Assembly (NCBI GenBank): GCA_947626115.1
Contig: CANQQX010000006.1
Location: forward strand, 1 to 52,076
Source of the DNA: an uncultured Bacilli bacterium
GTDB lineage: Bacteria; Bacillota_I; Bacilli_A; RF39; UBA660
DNA length: 52,076 nucleotides
Direction of reading: 5' to 3'
How positions within the stretch are numbered: position 1 is the first letter of the stretch; each line of letters begins with the position of its first letter. A model generated the notes under the pieces. It saw nothing but the letters and a program-made list of their open reading frames with translations, ran no database searches and was not told the origin of the DNA. Positions 35,512-43,373 of the stretch are shown piece after piece. The translations under genes and the position numbers were made by a program.

Positions 35512-36435
35512 ATGGATAGCGATTATCATTTTGGTAACAAATATTATAAATATTTTGATAATAAGGTAGGTGTGCAAAGTACTTATTATAAGATTTTGGC
35601 TCCTGAACAATCACAAGAGAAACAACCAGGGATGGAATATTTAATGAAGCCAAGACCTATTTTTGATAACCCTAACTATAAAGGGAGTAATAAATTAAAA
35701 GATAAAGTAGCCATTATTACGGGTGCTGATAGTGGTCTAGGCAAAGCCTGTGCAGTTGCTTTTGTTAAAGAAGGTGCTAAAGTAGTAATACCATATTATA
35801 ATGAACATATTGATGCCGAAGAAACTAAAAAATATATTGAAAACCTAGGTGGAGAATGTCTTCTTTTAGCAGGTGATATTACCAATAAAAAGTTTTGTCA
35901 AAGAATAGTACAAGAGACTTTAAATAGATTTGGCAAAATAAATATTTTAGTTAATAATGCCGGTGTCCAATATCAACAAGATAAACTTGAAGACATAACT
36001 GATGAGCAATTTGACTGGACAATGAAAGTTAATGTTTATGGCATGTTTTATTTAACTAAAGAAGTTTTACCTTATCTTCATTCCGGAGACTCTATTATTA
36101 ATTTATCATCAATTACTACCTTTTATGGTGATCCCCAATTAATTGATTATGTAACTACTAAAGGCGCTATTGTAGGATTTACGAGAGCCTTAGCGCGTAA
36201 TTTAGCTTTAAAAAATATAAGAGTTAATGCTATTGCTCCAGGATTTTTTTGGACTCCCCTTCAACCTGCTTGTTGGGTAAAAGAAAAAATACCATCACTA
36301 GGAGCTGAGGCTGCTATGGCAAGAGGAGCCCAACCTTATGAACTTGCACCAACTTTTGTCTTCTTAGCCAGTGATGATTCTAGTTATATGACTGGCCAAG
36401 TAATTCATAATAATGGTGGCCAAATAATGGGTTAA
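35512..36435 (+). CDS. SDR-family oxidoreductase (YhxC/YdaD-like)
   Basis: NAD(P)-dependent short-chain dehydrogenase of 307 residues. After an N-terminal extension of about 55 residues (with QEKQPGMEYLMKPRP, typical of the YhxC/YdaD/GsI39-like stress branch) comes TGADSGLGKA (cofactor loop), the NNAG motif, the catalytic Ser in NLSSITTF, and YVTTK as the Tyr-x-x-x-Lys pair. The C-terminus MTGQVIHNNGG is standard. The substrate is unknown. AAAGGAGG is perfectly placed before the ATG. Confidence 0.9.
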   Translation: MDSDYHFGNKYYKYFDNKVGVQSTYYKILAPEQSQEKQPGMEYLMKPRPIFDNPNYKGSNKLKDKVAIITGADSGLGKACAVAFVKEGAKVVIPYYNEHIDAEETKKYIENLGGECLLLAGDITNKKFCQRIVQETLNRFGKINILVNNAGVQYQQDKLEDITDEQFDWTMKVNVYGMFYLTKEVLPYLHSGDSIINLSSITTFYGDPQLIDYVTTKGAIVGFTRALARNLALKNIRVNAIAPGFFWTPLQPACWVKEKIPSLGAEAAMARGAQPYELAPTFVFLASDDSSYMTGQVIHNNGGQIMG

Positions 36436-36463
36436 AAACTCATAAATTTTTTGCAAATAAAAA

Positions 36464-36540
36464 TGGCGTCCTCGAGTGGATTTGAACCACCGACACCAGC
36501 CTTAGGAGGGCTGTGCTCTATCCAGCTGAGCTACGAGAAC
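36464..36540 (-). tRNA. tRNA-Arg(CCT)
   Basis: 77 nt with encoded CCA. Acceptor GTTCTCG pairs with CGAGGAC (one G-T), discriminator G. The anticodon stem CAGCC/GGCTG holds loop CTCCTAA, giving anticodon CCT, which reads AGG. D and T arms are intact (GGTTCAAATCC). Confidence 0.97.
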
Positions 36541-36583
36541 ACACAATATTATTTTACTAAAATATTATCTACTATTCAAGTTG

Positions 36584-36619
36584 TTAAAAAAACTATCAAT
36601 TCAGTGTTGATAGTTTTTA
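36584..36619 (-). terminator. Strong terminator of the Rpn-like gene
   Basis: AAAAACTATCAA and TTGATAGTTTTT form a 12-bp stem over a short loop at 36587-36618. It is flanked by A/T runs and touches the stop codon. Confidence 0.8.
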
Positions 36620-37465
36620 CATATTTTTCTTTAATTTTTCAATTGTTTTTTCACTAAGACCAGTTATTTCTATGATATCTTTTGTTTTCATATTCTTTTT
36701 TAACATATTAATAGCAATTTCATTGTTTCTTTCTGCTATGCCTTTTGTTATGCCTTCATCTCTTGCTTCAGATATTTCTGATCTTCTTAATTTCTCTTGC
36801 TCTTCTTCATAACTTAAATGATTTAATACTACTCCATCTTTTGTTAATGTTAACACTCTTTCTTCATACTCCTTTACTACTTTATCTTTTTTGCCTAATT
36901 CTTTCATCTCTTCCATATTGGCATTTAACATTACTAAATGTATATGTTCTTTGTTTCCTTTTATACATTCATCATAACATAGCTTTTTGTACTTAACAAG
37001 ATTGATGTTAATTATCTTAAATGTATTTGTATAGATACTTCCATCTTCATTACATTTTATTAAATATGTCTTTTTTGCTAATTCTACTTCACTATCGTTA
37101 TTTAAGTTTATAAGTACTGTTTCTAAGTCTTCATCATATTTTTTACTTTTTTCTATTATTTGCGAATAATATGATGCATAATATGATAAGTTTCTTACTT
37201 TGGTACTCTTACTAAAATTACTATTTAACTCAACTAGAATATGCTTACCACTATCTGACTCAACAATTAAATCAGTTACTTTGATTCTTTCAGATTTTCT
37301 TCTTATTTTTAGTTCAGTTGGTACAAACTTAAATACATGTACTTTTTCTTCTAAAATATCGGATAAAATATAATCAAGTAATCTTGTATCTTTTTCATTT
37401 ACAACAATGGCTTTAAAGATTGAATCATGCATTAAAAATTGTTCATTTTGAATCTTAGTTACCAT
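36617..37465 (-). CDS. Rpn/PD-(D/E)xK nuclease-family transposase-like protein
   Basis: 282 residues. The N-terminal HDSIFKAIV, the Asp in TDLIVESDSGKHILVELN and the following SYYASYY helix match the recombination-promoting nuclease (Rpn/PDDEXK_2) family, a degenerate relative of restriction nucleases often annotated as transposase. The usual E-x-Q/K end of the motif reads VELN here. The C-terminal half is helical (ERNNEIAINMLKKNMKTKDIIEITG). The leader, including AAAGGAGG, is homologous to that of the adhesin gene at 18078. Such genes spread in multicopy families, and their cellular role is unclear. Confidence 0.8.
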   Translation of the reverse strand: MVTKIQNEQFLMHDSIFKAIVVNEKDTRLLDYILSDILEEKVHVFKFVPTELKIRRKSERIKVTDLIVESDSGKHILVELNSNFSKSTKVRNLSYYASYYSQIIEKSKKYDEDLETVLINLNNDSEVELAKKTYLIKCNEDGSIYTNTFKIININLVKYKKLCYDECIKGNKEHIHLVMLNANMEEMKELGKKDKVVKEYEERVLTLTKDGVVLNHLSYEEEQEKLRRSEISEARDEGITKGIAERNNEIAINMLKKNMKTKDIIEITGLSEKTIEKLKKNM

Positions 37466-37476
37466 ATGATTTCACA

Positions 37477-37541
37477 CCTCCTTTCACTTATATATATAGT
37501 GCACTAGGAGGCCAATTTCCTTTTTTTTCGCAAAAATTTCT
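37477..37541 (-). promoter_or_regulatory. Leader of the Rpn-like gene, homologous to the adhesin leader
   Basis: Minus strand: GAAATTTTTGCGAAAA, AAAAAAAAGGAAATTGGCC and ATATAAGTGAAAGGAGG, in the same order as at 17993-18070. The bases between the second and third blocks differ (here TCCTAGTGCACTATAT). Confidence 0.5.
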
Positions 37542-37560
37542 TGCAAAAAGTGCTAAAAAT

Positions 37561-37590
37561 TAAAAAAATCTCTATTTCTAGAGATAATTT
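37561..37590 (-). terminator. Terminator of the LCP gene
   Basis: ATCTCTA and TAGAGAT over TTTC, then TTTTTTT on the minus strand. Confidence 0.75.
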
Positions 37591-37596
37591 TACTAT

Positions 37597-39021
37597 TTAT
37601 TCTAAAACACTATTAATTTTTTCTTTAGCAGTATTAACCATATCTTTATCTGGTATCATAACATATAATTTATTCTTACTAAATGAATAAGTATAATCAT
37701 AAGCACTGGTACCATCTAAAGTATAACTATCTATTTGCCAATTTCTTGGACTACTAATTTCTTTTTTGATAAATGCTGTCATTGAACTTTGACTAACATT
37801 GGTAACAAAAGCACCATCCAAAGATTTTAAAAGTTTATTATAAGATGTGATTATTTCTTTACTTCTAGCTTTATTCATAATAGCTTCCAAAACTTTAATT
37901 TGATTTTTACCCCTGCCGATATCGCCACCAGTAACATGTTTTCTGTCTCTTACAAAAGATAGGGCTCTTTCTCCATCTAAATTAACTTCACCTTTTCTAA
38001 ATGTAATATTTTCATTTGTAGTAAATGTTTCATCATTATAAACAGTAATACCTTTTAGAGCATCAACTACTTTTATAACAGAGGTAAAATTAACTTTAAC
38101 ATAATAGTTAATATCAATATCTAGTAAGTGTTCTAGAGCATAAATAGATGAATTTACCCCATAAATACCAGCATGAGTTAATTTATCTTTCATTGGATTA
38201 CTATTAATATTAACATAATAATCACGGGGAACCCAAGTAATTAATATTTTCTCTGTTTTAGGATTAACTGTTAATACCATATTAACATCACTTCTTGATA
38301 CGGCATTAATTTTCCCATAAGTATCAATACCACTGACATAAACATTAAATGGCTCCGTATTTATATTAACTGCATCTTGTAAATCTTTAATACTATTTTT
38401 AATTTCTATTTTATATATACTTTTTAATCTATTAAAATAATCATCATTATTTTCTTCTAATATAGCTAGTTCACTATCTTCTAAAATAATAGCAGGAATA
38501 TTTTCATTTATTAAACTATCCACTAATTCATTACTATCTTCATATTCTTTATATTTCACATTAACTTTTTTATTTAATTTACTTTTTACATCTTTTATTG
38601 ATTCATCATTTTTATTAATACCTACATCTTTATTTTTTAAATCATCAATATCATCATATTTACTATCATTTAATACCACGACATTATAATTTTTTAAAGC
38701 AAAATTACCATCAGTTATATTAAATAAGAAACCAATTGTATTATATAGATAAACTGCAATAATAGTAAAAATAGTAATAATTAAAATGCTAAAGAAATAG
38801 CCAATAACCCGAAATCCTTTTTTTCGACTAAAATTAAATAATACTAAAAATCCACTGATAAATAAAGTTACTAATAAAATAATAATATTTGTAATTAAAG
38901 GTAAGACATTTAGATAAAATAAACCACCAAAAAATATTAATATAGCCATTAATAACAAAATAGTTATAATTTTATTAATTTTTCTTTTTTTTCTTTTATA
39001 CTTTTTTACTACTTTTTCCAT
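37597..39021 (-). CDS. LytR-CpsA-Psr (LCP) family cell-wall polymer ligase
   Basis: 474 residues. After a basic start there are three membrane helices within about 17-105, longer than the single anchor of classical LCP proteins; then an alpha/beta spacer and the LCP domain from about residue 225 (FNVYVSGIDTYG, RSDVNMVLTVNPKT, ITWVPRDYY, KLTHAGIYG, LSFVRDRKHVTGGDIGRGKNQ). The Arg and Asp residues that bind lipid pyrophosphate are kept. LCP enzymes attach teichoic acids or capsule to peptidoglycan outside the membrane. The extra helices and the ~110-residue spacer are unusual but common in this clade's relatives. The gene stands alone, with its own terminator. Confidence 0.88.
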   Translation of the reverse strand: MEKVVKKYKRKKRKINKIITILLLMAILIFFGGLFYLNVLPLITNIIILLVTLFISGFLVLFNFSRKKGFRVIGYFFSILIITIFTIIAVYLYNTIGFLFNITDGNFALKNYNVVVLNDSKYDDIDDLKNKDVGINKNDESIKDVKSKLNKKVNVKYKEYEDSNELVDSLINENIPAIILEDSELAILEENNDDYFNRLKSIYKIEIKNSIKDLQDAVNINTEPFNVYVSGIDTYGKINAVSRSDVNMVLTVNPKTEKILITWVPRDYYVNINSNPMKDKLTHAGIYGVNSSIYALEHLLDIDINYYVKVNFTSVIKVVDALKGITVYNDETFTTNENITFRKGEVNLDGERALSFVRDRKHVTGGDIGRGKNQIKVLEAIMNKARSKEIITSYNKLLKSLDGAFVTNVSQSSMTAFIKKEISSPRNWQIDSYTLDGTSAYDYTYSFSKNKLYVMIPDKDMVNTAKEKINSVLE

Positions 39022-39115
39022 GAGTAATCTCCTTAAATAAAATTATAACATTAACCATTTACTTATTTAAGGCATTTCATTGTTAACTTAACATTTAGTT
39101 TACTAACATAATATT

Positions 39116-40603
39116 TCATTTACTTGGAGCAAGTACAATCCGAAAAGTAATGTTAATATCTTTTTCACCAATAGCAGAAGCGAAGAAAAATTGACTAGCA
39201 CCACCACCATCATTAAAACCACCAGTTCGTAAAAACCAAGGTTTAGTTGAATCTATAAAATTTGCATAATCACCATACCAACTATTATGATGATCATTTG
39301 TTCCTTCACCACCATAATATTGATAAAAAGGTCCCATTTCTCCCGTTGCATCTCCCAATATTCTTTTATCATATATTGTACGAGAATCATTTTTAGAATA
39401 TTTATCAATATAACCATTAGCCATTTCAGTTGCTAAAGTTGAAGTATCAAAGCCACTGTTACCTACCAATCCTTCCATACATCCCGCTACTAATTCCCAA
39501 GATCCACCACTCATATCATATACTCCACTAATATTACCGGTTGTACTTCCTAAATAACCAGTTGAAGTGTTCCATGGTTTAGTTATAGTTTGATCAGTAC
39601 TTTCGGCATAAGTACCTAAACGAGTACTTTGATTTGTATTTGGAGCTGCTACATAACCAGTCATATGATCAAGTGTATTGTTTATCCTAACTTCATTACC
39701 AATACCATACTCTGAATGTGAAAGATATGCTACTGCTCCCCATTCCGTATTCTTTATCATATGACTATCTAAATTTCTTTCATAATTAAATGATGTCATA
39801 AACATATTTTTCATTGATATATTTCGCCAAGAATGAACACTAGGTTTGATTATTACACTATCTTTTTCCACATTATCTACTTGAGCACTAGTAATGCTAT
39901 CTGCCCCTTTATATCCGGTTTCAAATTTGCCTACCCAGATACCATTTAAATCTTTATTTCCTAAAGTAAAGGCTGGATGAGTATAATATACTCCTGTTGT
40001 ACTTGGCTCTGTCATTTTGGGTATATTATTTGGTGTTCCAAATTGGATATCGATTATTCTTGATTTATTCATGGCTTGGGTTGTTGATGTTGTATAGTCA
40101 TTATTTACTAATGTACTTCCATCTGGAGCACTGGTATATTTTCCTAAATCCCATACTTTATATTGATATCTTGGTATCCACACAAAATAACTTTCGATAT
40201 CATCTTCTAGAATATGATCTCCAACTTTATAATTTGTATTGCTTGGATTATCTATAAGTATTATGGCATTAGCCCATCTTTTCTCACTATAGTTATACCA
40301 TTCACTATTTTCGTTAGCATAATAGACTTCACCATTTGGTTTTATTTCAACTGGAATTAATGGTTCCTTTAATACCGGATCTGCTCCATTAAGTATTGGA
40401 TCTACCCATTTAGTCTTATGTATACCACTTTTTTCATATAATTCATCTATGGCTTCTTCAACATTATTTTTATTATGATTATTATAGGCTACTTTATTAC
40501 TTTCGATATAGGCATCTACTGCATATACTGTGGTTCCAGATATTATTAAGCCTAATATAAAAGCAATTATTATTTTATAATTATTTTTTATTACTCTTTT
40601 CAT
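39116..40603 (-). CDS. Membrane-anchored FGE-sulfatase/C-type-lectin-like surface protein (paralogue 2)
   Basis: 495 residues, closely matching the protein at 14180-15676. It has the same signal anchor ending AVDAYIESNKV, the same VEEAIDELYEKSG linker, and the FGE-like core with FVWIPRYQYKVWD, HPAFTLGNKD, GVYDMSGGSWELVA and a final PWFLRTGG...TFRIVLAP. The last ~60 residues differ from the paralogue in most positions. The leader AGAAGGTTATTATA is shared, but the upstream promoter is not: no eight-G tract is present, and the region to 40809 holds only AT-rich sequence and the terminator of dacF. It may therefore be expressed under other control. Confidence 0.75.
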   Translation of the reverse strand: MKRVIKNNYKIIIAFILGLIISGTTVYAVDAYIESNKVAYNNHNKNNVEEAIDELYEKSGIHKTKWVDPILNGADPVLKEPLIPVEIKPNGEVYYANENSEWYNYSEKRWANAIILIDNPSNTNYKVGDHILEDDIESYFVWIPRYQYKVWDLGKYTSAPDGSTLVNNDYTTSTTQAMNKSRIIDIQFGTPNNIPKMTEPSTTGVYYTHPAFTLGNKDLNGIWVGKFETGYKGADSITSAQVDNVEKDSVIIKPSVHSWRNISMKNMFMTSFNYERNLDSHMIKNTEWGAVAYLSHSEYGIGNEVRINNTLDHMTGYVAAPNTNQSTRLGTYAESTDQTITKPWNTSTGYLGSTTGNISGVYDMSGGSWELVAGCMEGLVGNSGFDTSTLATEMANGYIDKYSKNDSRTIYDKRILGDATGEMGPFYQYYGGEGTNDHHNSWYGDYANFIDSTKPWFLRTGGFNDGGGASQFFFASAIGEKDINITFRIVLAPSK

Positions 40604-40796
40604 CTATAATAACCTTCTCTGTTTATTATTAGTATTCATATTTAATATGTAAAATATTATAAATATTACTATGTTTTACTACACATCTATTGTAATTAAA
40701 TTATACAACACAAGAGTTCACAATTCAACATATTTGTTGAAACAAAAAATAATTCATAAACTATATTTATTTCTTATACAAATTTCATGAATTATT

Positions 40797-40826
40797 TAAA
40801 AAAATGTAATTATTTAATTACACTTT
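40797..40826 (-). terminator. Terminator of dacF
   Basis: TGTAATTA (40805-40812) and TAATTACA (40815-40822), then seven T on the minus strand. The stop codon lies in the stem. Confidence 0.7.
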
Positions 40827-41964
40827 TTCCACCTAATAACATATTTAAATTTCTTTTAAAATAATCCCAAAGATTAGCTTTTTTAATATCTTTATTTACT
40901 GTTATACCTACTTTAGTTACTAAATTACCTTCATTATCAAGAATTTCCGCTACTCCTACTTTATCTCCTTTTTTAACTGGAGCTTCTATTTTATCAATAC
41001 TTATATTAATAGTATAATTTTTTGCTTTATCATTGATATTTAAAAGTTCAGTGGCATCATTCATTAGTATTAATTTAGCAGTATTTTCTTTACCTTTTTC
41101 TACTCTTACTTCATCAATTATTTTATTTTTTTCATAAACTACTGATAATTTAAAAGTATTAAAACCATAATTTAAAAGTTTAACAGTATCACTCGTTCTA
41201 TTATCAGGTGAATCTACACCCATTACTACTCCTACTAGACGCATATTATTTTTCTTAGCAGTTGATGTTAAACAATAGCCAGCCGTCTGTGTAAAACCAG
41301 TTTTAAGACCATCGACATCTTGATAGAATCTCACTAATTTATTGGTGTTTACAAGCCATGTACTAGAACCATCTGGTCTTTGTAAATAATCTTCATAAAT
41401 AGAAGTAAATTCTAATATTTCGGGATAATTATTAACGAGATATGTACCCATTAAAGCCATATCTCTGGCACTACTAAAATGTCCTTCCGCATCAAGACCA
41501 TGGGGATTCACAAAATTAGTATGCGTACAACCTAACTCTTTACATTTATTATTCATCATTTCGACAAACTTATCTTCCGTACCACCAATTTTTTCCGCCA
41601 TTGCAGTTACTGCATCGTTTGCAGATGCAATCGCAATCGATTTAATTAACTCTTTTACTTTATAAGTTTCACCCGTATTTAAATAGACTTGACTACCACC
41701 CATACTACTAGCATGTTCACTAATCACAACATCATCAGTCATTTTTAAGTTACCGTTATTAATGGCATCCATAATTAAAATCATACTCATTATTTTAGTC
41801 ATTGATGCCGGTGCTCTTTCTAAGTCAGCATCTTTTTCATATAATACTTTACCTGTAGTACTTTCAACTAAAATAGCACTTTCACTATATTCTACCACTT
41901 CGGCAGCTTTAACTGGTAAAACAAAACAAATTAAAAAACTAAATAATATTATTAATTTTTTCAT
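40810..41964 (-). CDS. D-alanyl-D-alanine carboxypeptidase (DacF/PBP5 type)
   Basis: 384 residues. A signal peptide (about 1-21) is followed by the peptidase S11 domain with SMTK (Ser54, Lys57), SAN (in IASANDAV) and KTG (in GLKTGFTQ), then a PBP5 C-terminal beta domain and a short amphipathic end (LWDYFKRNLNMLL) that would hold it to the membrane surface. It removes the terminal D-Ala from peptidoglycan stem peptides. In a spore former it could be the DacF (forespore cortex) or DacA (vegetative) copy. The frame opens at a GTG, but AGAGG before the ATG at 41964 marks the start. Confidence 0.93.
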   Translation of the reverse strand: MKKLIILFSFLICFVLPVKAAEVVEYSESAILVESTTGKVLYEKDADLERAPASMTKIMSMILIMDAINNGNLKMTDDVVISEHASSMGGSQVYLNTGETYKVKELIKSIAIASANDAVTAMAEKIGGTEDKFVEMMNNKCKELGCTHTNFVNPHGLDAEGHFSSARDMALMGTYLVNNYPEILEFTSIYEDYLQRPDGSSTWLVNTNKLVRFYQDVDGLKTGFTQTAGYCLTSTAKKNNMRLVGVVMGVDSPDNRTSDTVKLLNYGFNTFKLSVVYEKNKIIDEVRVEKGKENTAKLILMNDATELLNINDKAKNYTINISIDKIEAPVKKGDKVGVAEILDNEGNLVTKVGITVNKDIKKANLWDYFKRNLNMLLGGKSVIK

Positions 41965-42022
41965 ATACACCTCTAATAAAAAATATGCTAATTTTTTAAT
42001 AATATTTATTTAGTTTATTTTT

Positions 42023-42484
42023 TTATTCTTCATATTCATCAAACATATCATTTTTTTGCCAATTATATATCTTATCAGCTAAAGATATTTGTCTATCATT
42101 TATTATCGTAATTTTATAATTTTTTTCTGGAATAAATTCAATATTATCAATCTCTGGATCTCCATCAGTATAATGAGCTGGAATATTAATGTTAATTTCT
42201 TTGCCATTTATTTTATATGTACCAGATTCATCACCGCCACCACCACAAGCACTTTTAGGACAAAACCAAGGTTCAAATAAAAATTTTGAATCATCCTTAA
42301 AAGTTATTTGATACCAAACATCAGATCCTTTATATACATAATATCCATCTGTTTTTATAGCAAAATTTTCTTCTTTTATTTCTGGTTTATTATTAGCTAC
42401 TACAACGATAACTACTATAATGCTAACAACAACTACTAAACTAATTATAAAAGAAATTATTAAATGATCCTTAATCCACTTCAT
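42023..42484 (-). CDS. Membrane-anchored exported protein, unknown function
   Basis: 153 residues: one membrane helix at about 9-29 and an exported beta-rich domain (YYVYKGSDVWYQITF, GTYKINGKEININI) with a glycine-rich loop (SACGGGGDESG). The strand pattern recalls small lipocalin-like or META-type extracellular domains, but nothing decisive is seen. It starts 3 bp after the stop of the Gre-like gene, so the two are co-transcribed. Confidence 0.6.
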   Translation of the reverse strand: MKWIKDHLIISFIISLVVVVSIIVVIVVVANNKPEIKEENFAIKTDGYYVYKGSDVWYQITFKDDSKFLFEPWFCPKSACGGGGDESGTYKINGKEININIPAHYTDGDPEIDNIEFIPEKNYKITIINDRQISLADKIYNWQKNDMFDEYEE

Positions 42485-42487
42485 CTT

Positions 42488-42760
42488 CTATCTACTACAT
42501 CCCATATTTTTGCATCTCTTATGAATATCTTGAATAAGTATTTTATATCTAGCTCCCATAACGGAACATAAAGAATTAATTTCTTTTCCATATACTGCCA
42601 TGCCTATAGGACATTGTACAGAAAGAGAATATGTAGGAATTTCTTCTGTGCTATTAAAATCATATAAATAAAATGATACAGGTTCTTCTATTCCATCAGG
42701 ATATATAAATATGGTATCTATTGTATCACCAATATTAACTAAATTATCTTCATTTATCAT
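42488..42760 (-). CDS. Orphan GreA/GreB C-terminal-domain protein
   Basis: 90 residues that resemble only the FKBP-like C-terminal domain of transcript cleavage factors: VNIGDTIDTIF, then SVQCPIGMAVYGKE (compare the family S-P-x-G-x-A-L-x-G-K) and YKILIQDI. The N-terminal coiled-coil with the acidic tip, which does the RNA cleavage, is missing, so it may bind RNA polymerase without cleaving, as Rnk does. Two of its Cys lie near the end (CKNMGC). GAGGT precedes the ATG at 42760. It is followed directly by a membrane protein gene. Confidence 0.65.
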   Translation of the reverse strand: MINEDNLVNIGDTIDTIFIYPDGIEEPVSFYLYDFNSTEEIPTYSLSVQCPIGMAVYGKEINSLCSVMGARYKILIQDIHKRCKNMGCSR

Positions 42761-42817
42761 AATATACCTCATTTCTAATTGTTATTTATTTTATCATAAA
42801 AATATATTTATTAACAA

Positions 42818-43372
42818 TTATTTTTCTTCATATAAAATTATTTCTTCATTTTTTACTAAATAAGCTTTTTTAGCTAATTTAAACATAGGAATATCACTTA
42901 AAGAATCAGAATAAGCTTCATTAACTTCTACATTTTCATATACTTCTTTAAATCTTTTTACTTTTTCTTCTCCCTTACAATTTTTCCCTATAATACAACC
43001 ATTTTTTGTATCATATTTAGTAGCAATAACATTTTTTATGCCTATACTATGACAAAAAGGGATGATTATAAAATCAAAAGAAGCCGATATTACAACATCA
43101 TCATCTTTTTGTCTCTCTAAATAAAATTTTTTAATATGTTTTTTATTCTTTAAAATAAATTTATTAATATAACTATCTAAATCAGGTATTTTTTTAATAA
43201 AACTAAATAGTTCACTTTTAATACTTTCCAAACTACTTCCTTTAATAAGTTCTAATGAAGCTTTAAAAGAACTAATGGTTAGTATTATTGGATGTCTAAA
43301 AAATGAATATTTAATTAATTTAATTGATGAATCTCCTTTAATAATGGTATTATCAAAATCATATAAATTCAT
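42818..43372 (-). CDS. HAD-family phosphatase (IB type)
   Basis: 184 residues. The HAD motif 1 YDFDNTIIKGD lies at the very start, motif 2 is ISASFD, the Lys is in a CKGEEKV stretch and motif 4 is AYSDSLSDIPMF. The PSP/SerB-like IB cap region is helical. Substrates in this branch include phosphoserine and lipid-linked or sugar phosphates; none is indicated. GGAGG stands before the ATG at 43372, directly after the phosphoketolase stop, so the pair is co-transcribed and probably coupled. Confidence 0.85.
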   Translation of the reverse strand: MNLYDFDNTIIKGDSSIKLIKYSFFRHPIILTISSFKASLELIKGSSLESIKSELFSFIKKIPDLDSYINKFILKNKKHIKKFYLERQKDDDVVISASFDFIIIPFCHSIGIKNVIATKYDTKNGCIIGKNCKGEEKVKRFKEVYENVEVNEAYSDSLSDIPMFKLAKKAYLVKNEEIILYEEK

Positions 43373-43373
43373 A

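Noticed and set aside
36451-36657. Short plus-strand open frame over tRNA-Arg
   Set aside because: It is read across the tRNA gene and its terminator; the tRNA cloverleaf is complete.
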